9,495 bases of DNA. Source: Acidobacteriota bacterium. Lineage in GTDB: Bacteria; Acidobacteriota; Thermoanaerobaculia; Gp7-AA8. The number at the start of each line of letters is the position of its first letter. Positions within the stretch are counted from its first letter, which is position 1. Under the pieces are notes generated by a model. The model saw only the letters and a program-made list of their open reading frames with translations. It was not told the origin of the DNA and made no database searches. The stretch covers positions 1-9,495 of the forward strand of contig QHVY01000147.1 of assembly GCA_003223695.1 (NCBI GenBank). The letters run 5' to 3'. Below, piece by piece: positions 1 through 6,648 of the stretch. The translations under genes and the position numbers were made by a program.

Positions 1-1149
1 GACGTACAGCGGAGTCACTCGTCGCGAAGCCTCGATGATGGCCAGCTCCGGAGCGCGCAGCTCACCTACCCAGATGAACGTCCCCGACGGTAGATCGCTT
101 CCCGATGTGGCCGTCGCCCGCCACCCGGGATGAAGAGCCTGTTCGGCCGGGAAGGCGGTCGCCGGGCGCAAGGTAATCGTTTCGAGATAGAGATAGCCGC
201 TCGCGATGACCGGTCCGGGGAGCGTTCGCGCGTGCATTGCCGCGTCACGGTAGGCGTCCACTGGCCGCTCCGCGTGATCGATGATTCCGAAGACGCAGAT
301 TGCCATGCCGACGGCGACGAGAAGCGCAACGATCTCGCGCCGCGCAATTTGTGCGAACCAGAGGACGAGTGGGACAGCGATCATCGATTCGAATCGAAGC
401 GGAAAATAAATCCCCAGCGCCACCGCCAGCACGAGCGGAATGAACGTCATCGCCGCATAACGCTCGAGCCGGTACATCGCAAGCACCACGACTGCGGCGC
501 CGATCACCAATAGCCACTCCGGCGGCTTGGCGAAAAGTGTATCGGGGTAGTGGAAGAAGACCGAGAGCCAGGCCATCGATTCGCGCGGCTGATGGAGCGC
601 GAGCCACGCACCGGGAGCGAAAAGAATCAAGATCGCCGCCGGCTTGAGCCGGCCAAGGACCGGCTGAAGCCGGTCCCCACACAGAATCAGCGGGAAGAAC
701 AACGCGCCGTAATAGTGCGAATACGCGGCGGCGAGAAAGAGCCACGCGGCGGCATAAGGCTTCTCCGATTCAAGAGCGAAGATGCCGAGCGCCGCGAACA
801 TCGCGCAGAGCGCGTACGAGCGCGCGTCGACCGCGAACAACACCGCCGGCGGAAAAACCGACAGCAGCGCAGCGGCGCCGTATCGACGCGTCTTCAGAAG
901 CCAAATCAGCGGGACGGCGCTGAAGAGCAGCGAAACCGAGCGGATCACGAGAATCGGCGGATCGCCGATCGCGTGAATGATGAAGTAGTACAGCGGCGGT
1001 CCGGAATCGTATCGAAGCGCTTGGAGGATTCCCTCGAATGACCGCGCCGAAATCCACCGCGTAAAGAGTTCGTCGAAAAACGGCTGCCGCGCAAAGAGAA
1101 GAGCGATTCGCGGCGCGAGGAAAAGCGTCGCGATGCCGATCGTCGTCAT
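1..1149 (-). CDS. GT-C type membrane glycosyltransferase (PMT/ArnT-like), 3' end beyond window
   Basis: This reading frame is open from an ATG at 1149 to the window edge (383 residues, no stop), so the C-terminus is missing. The protein is strongly hydrophobic, with about eight or more predicted membrane helices. The first helix starts at residue 3 and is followed by a loop with PFFDELFTRW. The acidic pair D25-E26 in this loop matches the position of the catalytic Asp of GT-C enzymes (PMT, ArnT and similar), which transfer sugars from polyprenyl-phosphate donors outside the cytoplasmic membrane. DSGPPLYYFI (48-57) and YSHYYGALFF (143-152) are also typical of the family. Donor and acceptor cannot be told. 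The ATG lies inside a GGATGAC repeat box and has no good Shine-Dalgarno. An AGGAGG further upstream is too distant unless a non-ATG start is used. A palindrome is translated in frame at residues 158-171. The gene lies downstream of the Che operon and is probably unrelated to it. Confidence 0.8.
   Translation of the reverse strand, partial: MTTIGIATLFLAPRIALLFARQPFFDELFTRWISARSFEGILQALRYDSGPPLYYFIIHAIGDPPILVIRSVSLLFSAVPLIWLLKTRRYGAAALLSVFPPAVLFAVDARSYALCAMFAALGIFALESEKPYAAAWLFLAAAYSHYYGALFFPLILCGDRLQPVLGRLKPAAILILFAPGAWLALHQPRESMAWLSVFFHYPDTLFAKPPEWLLVIGAAVVVLAMYRLERYAAMTFIPLVLAVALGIYFPLRFESMIAVPLVLWFAQIARREIVALLVAVGMAICVFGIIDHAERPVDAYRDAAMHARTLPGPVIASGYLYLETITLRPATAFPAEQALHPGWRATATSGSDLPSGTFIWVGELRAPELAIIEASRRVTPLYV
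638..676. repeat. Double-hairpin palindrome inside the glycosyltransferase gene
   Basis: Two adjacent perfect hairpins: GCCGGCT/AGCCGGC (638-644 with 647-653, loop TG) and GGACCGGCT/AGCCGGTCC (657-665 with 668-676, loop GA). The layout is the same as in the palindromes inside cheB and cheW, but the outer GTGTAG/CTACAC stem is lost. It is read through as residues 158-171 (GDRLQPVLGRLKPA), a polar loop between two membrane helices. Confidence 0.75.
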
Positions 1150-1231
1150 CCTGAGCGGAGCGAAGGATCTCAAAATGCGCGGCTGCGTCGCCTCCTGAGA
1201 TCCTTCGCCGTCTTCGCGGCTCAGGATGACG
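1144..1231. repeat. Inverted repeat, GTCATCCTGAGC..GGATCTC family
   Basis: The left arm CGTCATCCTGAG (1144-1155) pairs with CTCAGGATGACG (1220-1231), and GAAGGATCTCA pairs with TGAGATCCTTC nearer the centre. The right arm has extra bases (CCGCGAAGAC) that bulge out. It fills the gap between the response-regulator stop and the glycosyltransferase start, and its outermost box contains the likely glycosyltransferase ATG. It could act as a terminator or attenuator at the operon end, but there is no T-run, so this is inference. Confidence 0.8.
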
Positions 1232-1243
1232 CCTCTGCGGGCG

Positions 1244-1627
1244 TCATACCGCAAGCAACTCCGAAATGGTCTTGATCAGATGCGAGGTCTGAATCGGCTT
1301 GGCGATGTACGCGTTGGCGCCGAGGGCCAGGCCGCGCTCGCGATCTTCTTCTGCTCCGGCGGTGGTGATGATGATGATCGGAATGGTTTTTAGTTGGGCG
1401 TTCTGACGGACCATCGACACGAGCTTGAGCCCGTCCATCACCGGCATGTTGATGTCGGTGAGAATCAGATCGATTTTCTCGGGTCCGGCGAGCTTGCGCA
1501 GCGCATCGAGTCCGTCGACAGCCTCGATGATCTCTATATTCTGAAAGCGCTTCAGCGAAAAAGCGATGAGCTGCCGCATGGTCGGCGAGTCTTCGACGAT
1601 CAGAAATTTCGCGTTGGAGGTGAACAT
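1244..1627 (-). CDS. Single-domain CheY-like response regulator
   Basis: A stand-alone receiver domain of 127 residues, which is the usual CheY size. It should take phosphate from CheA~P and act as a diffusible output. The acidic pair E12-D13 (LIVEDS), phospho-acceptor D58 (LILTDINMP), switch residue T88, aromatic Y107 and lysine K110 (AKP) are all in the expected register, so it should be phosphorylatable. There is no effector domain. Start choice: ATG at 1627 overlaps the TGA of the GAF gene by one base (TGATG), which indicates coupled translation; a GTG one codon earlier is the alternative. It is the last gene of the Che operon. Whether it binds a flagellar motor, a pilus motor or the neighbouring GAF/HEAT proteins cannot be seen, so no cheY symbol is claimed. 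Confidence 0.93.
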   Translation of the reverse strand: MFTSNAKFLIVEDSPTMRQLIAFSLKRFQNIEIIEAVDGLDALRKLAGPEKIDLILTDINMPVMDGLKLVSMVRQNAQLKTIPIIIITTAGAEEDRERGLALGANAYIAKPIQTSHLIKTISELLAV

Positions 1628-2328
1628 CACGATGTCGTCGTCAGCAAATCGAGGAAGCTTTGAATCGTGTTGAGCTTCCGCTCGGATTGCGAGTAGAGCT
1701 TCGCGGAGAAAATGGCCGTGGCCGCGTGCGCCGCGAGCAGTGCGAAGAGCTCGTAGTCGACGGCGGTGAACGCGTGCTTCTGCACCAGCAGTTTGTAAAT
1801 GGCGATGACGCCGATGACCTGATCCTTGATCTTCAACGGCACCGCGGCGAGCGGACGTTGCAGTGAAGGCTTAGCGTTCTCGTCGTCGCGATGCAGGTAG
1901 TAACTCTCACCGCGCTTCGCCACTTCGCCGAGGATTCCGTCGCCGAGGCGGACGGAGATGGTCTCGACGCCGGGCATTTGATCCTCGCCGTCACAGGCGA
2001 TTGTCTGCAGCTCGTTCGTCTTTTCGTCCAGCAGCAGGATCGCGTAGGACTTGCCGCCGATGAGATCGCGAATGATCTCCTGCACCACATGAATTACTTC
2101 GCGAAAGTCGAGCGTGGAGTGGAGCTGATAACTGGCGACGTACAGGCTGGCGAGATTGTTGTTCTGCTCTTCGATCTCGGTGTAGCGCGTCGCGTAATCC
2201 TTGTTTTGCTCCTCGAGCGCGCCCAGCTCGTTCCGCAACCGCTCATTTTCACGCAGGAGCTCCTCAGTGAACTCCCGGCTTTTGTTGAACAACTCGAGAA
2301 ACTTCTCAGCTCTCGATTCGTCGCTCAT
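1627..2328 (-). CDS. Coiled-coil plus GAF domain protein of the Che operon
   Basis: This is a cytoplasmic protein of 233 residues. Residues 1-65 are charged and heptad-like (RAEKFLELFNKSREFTEELLRENERLRNEL, split by short breaks), which suggests a dimeric coiled coil. Residues about 72-215 form a GAF domain: ASYQLHSTLDFREV leads in, followed by YAILLLDEKTNELQTIACDGE, a GDGILGEVAKRGE helix and the strand VPLKIKDQVIGVIAIYKL. GAF domains bind small ligands or act as protein docks; the ligand here is unknown, and no Cys/His cluster for metal or haem is evident. No catalytic domain (GGDEF, kinase, PP2C) is present. Its start overlaps the end of cheB by 23 bases and its stop overlaps the response-regulator start. 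It is therefore made together with both and probably modulates the receiver or the kinase complex (inference). Confidence 0.88.
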   Translation of the reverse strand: MSDESRAEKFLELFNKSREFTEELLRENERLRNELGALEEQNKDYATRYTEIEEQNNNLASLYVASYQLHSTLDFREVIHVVQEIIRDLIGGKSYAILLLDEKTNELQTIACDGEDQMPGVETISVRLGDGILGEVAKRGESYYLHRDDENAKPSLQRPLAAVPLKIKDQVIGVIAIYKLLVQKHAFTAVDYELFALLAAHAATAIFSAKLYSQSERKLNTIQSFLDLLTTTS

Positions 2329-3319
2329 CTCTACTCACGCGAGGGTAACACAGCCGTTCGATGGCTCCGGCGATTTCGTTTAGCGGCAGGACTTGATCGA
2401 CCGCGCCGGTCTTGATGGCCTGATTCGGCATCCCGAAAATGATCGCCGTATCGGGCGATTCGGCGATCGTTTTCCCTCCCCGCTGGCGCACTTTTCGAAT
2501 CGCTTCCGCGCCGTCGTCTCCCATGCCGGTCATGATCACGGCGATCATCCGCTCGCCGCACGTGTCGCTGGCGCTGCCGAAGAGGCGATCGACCGACGGC
2601 GCATAGAGATCATTTGGTCCAGGCGCAACAATGCGCGCGCGCAAACCGTCCGCGCTGCGTTGCACCTCTGTCACCATGCCGCCGGGCGCGACGTACACCA
2701 CGCCCACACCGAGCGGCTCGCCATGTACGGCTTCCTTCACCGCGTACTTGCTCTGCGCCACCACGATCGGCAGGGGCAGCAACGGCAGTGACTCAAAGAG
2801 ATGCTGCAGCGCCGGCGGACCGCCAGTGGAGCAGCCGATGGCCACAAGCTGGATCAATGTGTAGGCACCGGCTTCAGCCGGTGCAGGCGGGCTGAAGCCC
2901 GCCTCTACACGCTTCTTGATATTCTCGATGCGCAGATCGCCGATCTGCAGAACCTTCGACACCAAATCCGTCTGAATCTCCTCGAGCCTTGGCGACACAT
3001 TTCCGCCCGGCTTGGCAATGAAGTCGATCGCCCCGAGCTCGAGCGCTTTGAACACGCTGCGGTCGTTCGAGCGCGACGAAACGGCGATCACCGCGGTCGG
3101 ACGGTTTTGCATCAGCCAGCGCAGAAATGAGAAGCCATCCATCACCGGCATTTCGAGGTCGAGAGTGATGACATCCGGCTCGTGCCGCATCACCTGCTTG
3201 ATTGCATCCTCACCGTTGATCGCCGTGGCGACGACCTTGATGCGCGAGTCAGACTCGAGCATGCGCGAGATGCTCACACGGTTGTACGCGCTGTCGTCAA
3301 CAACCAATGCTTTGATCAT
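2306..3319 (-). CDS. cheB: CheB-type protein-glutamate methylesterase, probably inactive
   Basis: 337 residues. The N-terminal receiver has D8-D9, phospho-acceptor D54 (ITLDLEMP) and K103 (AKP). The C-terminal esterase domain has the nucleophile motif GCSTGGP (S164), YVAPGG (209-214), PSVDRLF (241-247) and TGMGDDGAE with D269. CheB normally removes methyl groups from chemoreceptors. The Ser-His-Asp triad is broken here: family members read (V)QHMPPGFT..AERL between the PIVV strand and the VKEA.DGE segment, whereas this protein goes from PIVVAQ (184-189) straight to SKYAVKEA. About 17 residues, including the catalytic His, are absent in frame. The domain linker (137-154) is a translated palindrome. 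The start is set at ATG 3319 (MIKALVVDDS); a GTG at 3349 would start inside a repeat hairpin. No Shine-Dalgarno is visible. The gene overlaps the GAF gene by 23 bases. Confidence 0.93.
   Translation of the reverse strand: MIKALVVDDSAYNRVSISRMLESDSRIKVVATAINGEDAIKQVMRHEPDVITLDLEMPVMDGFSFLRWLMQNRPTAVIAVSSRSNDRSVFKALELGAIDFIAKPGGNVSPRLEEIQTDLVSKVLQIGDLRIENIKKRVEAGFSPPAPAEAGAYTLIQLVAIGCSTGGPPALQHLFESLPLLPLPIVVAQSKYAVKEAVHGEPLGVGVVYVAPGGMVTEVQRSADGLRARIVAPGPNDLYAPSVDRLFGSASDTCGERMIAVIMTGMGDDGAEAIRKVRQRGGKTIAESPDTAIIFGMPNQAIKTGAVDQVLPLNEIAGAIERLCYPRVSRDERRIES
2859..2910. repeat. Cruciform palindrome translated within the cheB linker
   Basis: The outer stem GTGTAG (2859-2864) pairs with CTACAC (2905-2910). 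Inside are two perfect hairpins, GCACCGGCT/AGCCGGTGC (2865-2884) and GGCGGGCT/AGCCCGCC (2886-2903), giving a three-way-junction fold. It lies in frame in cheB as residues 137-154 (RVEAGFSPPAPAEAGAYT), exactly between the receiver and esterase domains. Confidence 0.9.
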
Positions 3320-3320
3320 C

Positions 3321-3383
3321 GTGTAGGGCACGGCTGCGCCGTGCCGCACTCCGGGGATTCGGCACGACGCAGTCGTGCCCTAC
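3321..3383. repeat. Cruciform palindrome between cheR and cheB
   Basis: The outer stem GTAGGGCACG (3323-3332) can pair with CGTGCCCTAC (3374-3383). Alternatively two local hairpins form: GGCACGGC/GCCGTGCC (3327-3345) and GGCACGAC/GTCGTGCC (3361-3379). It fills the whole cheR-cheB gap. The cheR stop TAG lies inside the outer stem, and the cheB ATG begins one base outside the other end, leaving no room for a normal ribosome binding site. It is related in layout to the GTGTAG palindromes within cheB and cheW, but its core sequence differs. Confidence 0.88.
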
Positions 3384-4231
3384 TTTTGGTAGACCATGTC
3401 ATTTCGCAGATGCTGCAACTTGAATTGCGTCGAGAGCGAGATCAGCGACTCGGAATGACCGAGAAGCAGATAGCCGCCGTCGATGAGGCGATTGTAGAAG
3501 CTGTTGATCACCATTCGCTTCGAGGAGTCGTCGAAATAGATGATCACGTTCCGGCAGAAGATCACGTCGACGTAACCGAGGAGGGAGACGCGCGGCTCGT
3601 CGTAGAGGTTGAGGCGGCCGAAGGACACGCGATTGCGGATCTCGTCGCGGATGCGCCAAGAGCCATCCTCTTCGCGCGAGAAGTACTTGTCGCGAATGTC
3701 CGGATCGGTCGCGCGAAATGCGGCTTCGCGATATTGTCCCTTACGCGCGCGCACCAGCACCTGCTGGCTGATGTCGCTGGCAAAGATGTCAAAGGCAACG
3801 CGTTCGAAGGCGCGTGATTCCTGCAGGAGGATGGCGATGGAGTATGGCTCCTCGCCGGTCGAGCATCCCGCGGACCACACCCTGATTTTCCTCACTCCTT
3901 TTCGTGACAATATATCAGGAACAATTTCGTCGACAAAGGCCGTGAGCTGCGAAGGTTCGCGGAAAAAGTAGGTTTCTTTGGTCGTCACGAGATCGGAAAT
4001 CTCGTCGAATTCGGCGCCGGCGCGCGGGTCGTACTGCAGGAAGTAGAAATACTTCTGAAACGATTCGAAGTTCAGCTCCCGCGCGCGCGGCGACAGCCGC
4101 TTCTGCAGCAGGTATTTCGATGAGTCGCCAAACCAGATTCCGGTGCGGCGGTAGATCGCATCGCGCAGCAGGCGGAACACATCATCCGGAAGCTCGAGGT
4201 GATGATTCAGCGAGAAGTCGAAGGGGGACAT
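3380..4231 (-). CDS. cheR: CheR chemoreceptor methyltransferase
   Basis: 283 residues, the normal size for CheR, which transfers methyl groups from S-adenosylmethionine to receptor glutamates in the cytoplasm. The small all-helical N-terminal domain covers residues about 10-80. The catalytic domain follows, with TKETYFFRE (88-96), the SAM-binding WSAGCSTGEEPYSIA, the acidic ASDIS at the end of strand 2 and FCRNVIIYFD. There is no TPR or other C-terminal extension, and the protein appears intact. Its presence implies methylatable receptors elsewhere, because none is seen here. The ATG at 4231 follows a GGATGAC repeat box by a few bases, so the ribosome binding site, if any, comes from the repeat. 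The stop codon TAG is part of the downstream palindrome. A short AT-rich patch with rare codons (around 3895-3930) interrupts the otherwise GC-rich coding. Confidence 0.96.
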   Translation of the reverse strand: MSPFDFSLNHHLELPDDVFRLLRDAIYRRTGIWFGDSSKYLLQKRLSPRARELNFESFQKYFYFLQYDPRAGAEFDEISDLVTTKETYFFREPSQLTAFVDEIVPDILSRKGVRKIRVWSAGCSTGEEPYSIAILLQESRAFERVAFDIFASDISQQVLVRARKGQYREAAFRATDPDIRDKYFSREEDGSWRIRDEIRNRVSFGRLNLYDEPRVSLLGYVDVIFCRNVIIYFDDSSKRMVINSFYNRLIDGGYLLLGHSESLISLSTQFKLQHLRNDMVYQK

Positions 4232-4238
4232 GATGACG

Positions 4239-4330
4239 ATGTCATCCCGAGCGGAGCGCCAATGTCGATTTTCGTGCCGCCCTCGCCACCAGGTCCCTCC
4301 CCTTCGCTGCGCTCAGGGTCGGGATGACAT
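4239..4330. repeat. Inverted repeat, GTCATCCCGAGC..GGGATGAC family
   Basis: ATGTCATCCCGA (4239-4250) is perfectly complementary to TCGGGATGACAT (4319-4330). Just inside, GAGCGGAGCG faces CGCTGCGCTC. It occupies the HEAT-cheR gap of about 108 bases and comes within 8 bases of the cheR start. It belongs to the same broad family as the repeats at 1144-1231 and 7254-7368. Confidence 0.85.
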
Positions 4331-4339
4331 GAGTAACAG

Positions 4340-6571
4340 TCACGACTGCGCTCCCTCCGTTTTCATCGCCGACAAAATCGCCGCGATGATCGCTTCGCGC
4401 CGGCTGTCGGCGGTCCGCCACGCTTCTTCGAGCAGATCGCGATAGAGATTCTTGTGATTGATGAGAGCGTCCCCGATGTTGTCGAGTATCGCCGGATTCT
4501 CGAGACCTTTCAGCAGATGCGGAAACGAAGAACGATCAGCGATCTTGTCCAGCGCGAGGACCGCAGATTCCTGGACGTACGTGTCGGAGTCCTCCAACGC
4601 GCGGTGCAGCGAGGAAAGCGCCTTTGAGTCGGCGCGAATCCCGAGAGCAGCCGCGGCGGCAGCGCGAATCCTCCAGTCGTGATCGCTCATCGAATCCATC
4701 AGCCGGCGGAAAACCTCTTCGCCCGGCACGCGCGCAAGCGCGAGAACGGCTGCCCGGCGAATCTCGATGTCCGGATCGGTCGTGCAGCGAAAGAGCACGT
4801 TGCGCACACTCGCCTGTCCGCTCTTGCCGAGCGCCTCGATCGCCGCGATGCGCACCGGCGGCAGATCGCTCTCCAGATGACGCATCAGCGGTTCGATTGC
4901 CGCAGCGTGCCCGTATTCGCCCAAAGCCTGCGCCGCCGCGGTGCGAATCCAGACGTCGCTGTCTTCGAGTGAGCTGATCAGCGGTTCAATCCCCTTCTCC
5001 GGCCGCAGGCGGACGACCGCGTTGATCGCCGCGAGGCGCACGGACGCAGATTCATCCGCGAGCGACAGCACGAGTTGATCGCCAAAACGCTCCTCGCTGA
5101 ATTTCCCCATGAGCGAGACGGCCTTTTGGCGGATCGTTGAATCGCTGTCCTTCGACGCCAGCAATAATTCATCATGATATCCTTCACCTTGAATGTTTAC
5201 ATAAATTGATAATGAATTGAGCTTGGCCGGCACCGACTTTGACTGCAGCAGCCGGCGAATCTTCGAAAGCACGTCGGCTTTGATCTCCGGAAATGCGCTC
5301 ACCAGCGCCGACACGGCGTTCACGGCCGCCTGTTGTGCGCCGACATCCGAGTCATCGAGTTTTGCCAGCAAATAATCGACAGGCGACGGGTGCATCAACT
5401 CCCCGAGCGTCTCGATCGCCATGCGGCGGATCATCGCGTTTTCGTGATCGAGGAACGGCAGGACGGCACCGATCGACTCCGTGCTGCCGATGGCGTTGAT
5501 CACGCGCAGTTCCAGGGCGATGACTTCATCCTCCTGCGCGTTCTGCAAGGCGTCGAGAATCGGCGGAACCGCCAGCGGACCGAAATCGATCAGCGCCTGT
5601 GCGGCCACTTCTGCGGTCTCCGGCTGATCGAGAAATGAGAGGAGCACCGCAATGGCCCGCTCATCTCCCGACCAGCCGAGGAGCTTGAGGATGAAGGCGC
5701 GAACGTCGCGTTTTGCCGTCGATTGCGCCTGGTCGATCAGCTCGTCGACTTTCGATGCCGGAAATGACGTCCGGAAATTGCGCTGGATCAGCTCGCGCTC
5801 GTTTTTCTCCACGATGCGCGGACGGTCCGCTTCCGCGATTCGCACCAAAGCCCGCAGCGCAGTTACGTTCAGCTTCTCCTCTTCAGAGACGACCTTTAGA
5901 AGGAAATTGATTGTTCCGGCGTCGCCGATTTTTCCAATCGCTTCGAGCACCGGCTTGCGGAGGGATTTCTCCGCGTAGAGGGGAAGGATCGCCGGCAGCG
6001 CGGCGCGGTCGCCGATCTCGCCCAGCGCCTCGACGGCGTGAAATTTCAACCACATGTCGCTGCGCTGCAGAATCCGCAGCAGAGGCGGAATGGCCGCGGC
6101 GTCTCGAAATTTTCCGAGCGAGGAAATGATCGACGAGGCCACATTGATGTCGCTCTCGTTTTCCAGCGTCTCGCGGAGCACTTCGAATCCATCGTCGCTG
6201 CGCAGATCGCCGAGAAGGTTCACCAGCGCCAGGCGCACGCCTGCCTCCGGGTGCGATCGCAATCGCTGCACGATCGCCGGCACGGTCGCCTCGCCGATCC
6301 TCACCAGCGCTTCGGTCGCCGAGTTTCGGCGGCCGGCATTCTCCGGATCTCCGAGCGCGTCGAGCAGACGCTCGATGACCTCGCCACGCGGATCGCGCAC
6401 AAAACCATCAACGATTGTTTTGCGCACGCGCCAGTCTTTGTCGCCGAGGAGCTCGAACATGAGCGGGAAATCGCCGGCGTCGCTCGAGTGCGACACGAGA
6501 TACGCCGCCTTTTGGCGCATGTCAGGATCCGCGGAGCGGGCCTGCTGGATCAGTTCGGGGTTAGCACTCAT
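4340..6571 (-). CDS. HEAT-repeat scaffold protein of the Che operon
   Basis: 743 residues built almost wholly of HEAT / PBS-lyase-like helical repeats of about 30-33 residues. Recurrent signatures include D.DWRVRKTIVDGF, AVEALGEIGD.AALP.IL, MIRRMAIETLGEL, DVWIRTAAAQALGEYG.AAAIEPL, VRIAAIEALGKSG and DWRIRAAAAAALG. There is no signal peptide, membrane helix or enzymatic motif, so a long curved cytoplasmic solenoid for protein binding is expected. A less regular charged stretch (around 255-300) may divide two solenoid blocks. Residues about 450-470 are encoded by an AT-rich, rare-codon patch. The gene sits between cheW and cheR in the same direction, so it is a dedicated partner of this pathway. 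In Myxococcus xanthus the Che7 system is known to work with a HEAT-repeat protein (Cpc7); an analogous output or adaptor role is inference. Phycobilin lyase activity is unlikely in this context. Confidence 0.92.
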   Translation of the reverse strand: MSANPELIQQARSADPDMRQKAAYLVSHSSDAGDFPLMFELLGDKDWRVRKTIVDGFVRDPRGEVIERLLDALGDPENAGRRNSATEALVRIGEATVPAIVQRLRSHPEAGVRLALVNLLGDLRSDDGFEVLRETLENESDINVASSIISSLGKFRDAAAIPPLLRILQRSDMWLKFHAVEALGEIGDRAALPAILPLYAEKSLRKPVLEAIGKIGDAGTINFLLKVVSEEEKLNVTALRALVRIAEADRPRIVEKNERELIQRNFRTSFPASKVDELIDQAQSTAKRDVRAFILKLLGWSGDERAIAVLLSFLDQPETAEVAAQALIDFGPLAVPPILDALQNAQEDEVIALELRVINAIGSTESIGAVLPFLDHENAMIRRMAIETLGELMHPSPVDYLLAKLDDSDVGAQQAAVNAVSALVSAFPEIKADVLSKIRRLLQSKSVPAKLNSLSIYVNIQGEGYHDELLLASKDSDSTIRQKAVSLMGKFSEERFGDQLVLSLADESASVRLAAINAVVRLRPEKGIEPLISSLEDSDVWIRTAAAQALGEYGHAAAIEPLMRHLESDLPPVRIAAIEALGKSGQASVRNVLFRCTTDPDIEIRRAAVLALARVPGEEVFRRLMDSMSDHDWRIRAAAAAALGIRADSKALSSLHRALEDSDTYVQESAVLALDKIADRSSFPHLLKGLENPAILDNIGDALINHKNLYRDLLEEAWRTADSRREAIIAAILSAMKTEGAQS

Positions 6572-6580
6572 ATTCGTAAA

Positions 6581-6648
6581 TCAGTTGTCAGTTTTCGGTA
6601 GTTTCTCGGTTGTCCCCGCCCTCGACACTGACAACGGACAACTAACAA
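6581..6648. repeat. GTTGTCA-type heptad repeat between cheW and the HEAT gene
   Basis: Degenerate seven-base units (CAGTTGT, CAGTTTT and, on the other strand, GACAACG, GACAACT) run towards each other. GTTGTCAGT (6584-6592) is perfectly complementary to ACTGACAAC (6627-6635). The element starts right after the cheW stop and nearly reaches the HEAT-gene start, so that gene has no clear Shine-Dalgarno. Heptad strings of this kind are common intergenic repeats in Acidobacteriota-like and related genomes (from memory). Confidence 0.7.

Noticed and set aside
245..1057. Two minus-strand frames (245-745 and 770-1057) as separate genes
   Set aside because: They are alternative frames of the glycosyltransferase gene, whose own frame is open from 1149 to 1 and gives a coherent membrane protein.
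2859..2910. tRNA-like or riboswitch structure, because of the cloverleaf-like fold
   Set aside because: There is no anticodon loop, T-loop or CCA end, the hairpin loops are 2 bases, and it is translated within cheB.
3320..3349. Longer CheB starting at GTG 3349
   Set aside because: The extra residues come from the repeat hairpin, and the receiver domain begins at MIKALVVDDS as in the family; ATG 3319 is preferred.
4978..5187. Minus-strand frame with an ATG and GAAGGA upstream inside the HEAT gene
   Set aside because: It is out of frame with a strong repeat protein and its product is Arg/Ser-rich without any domain.
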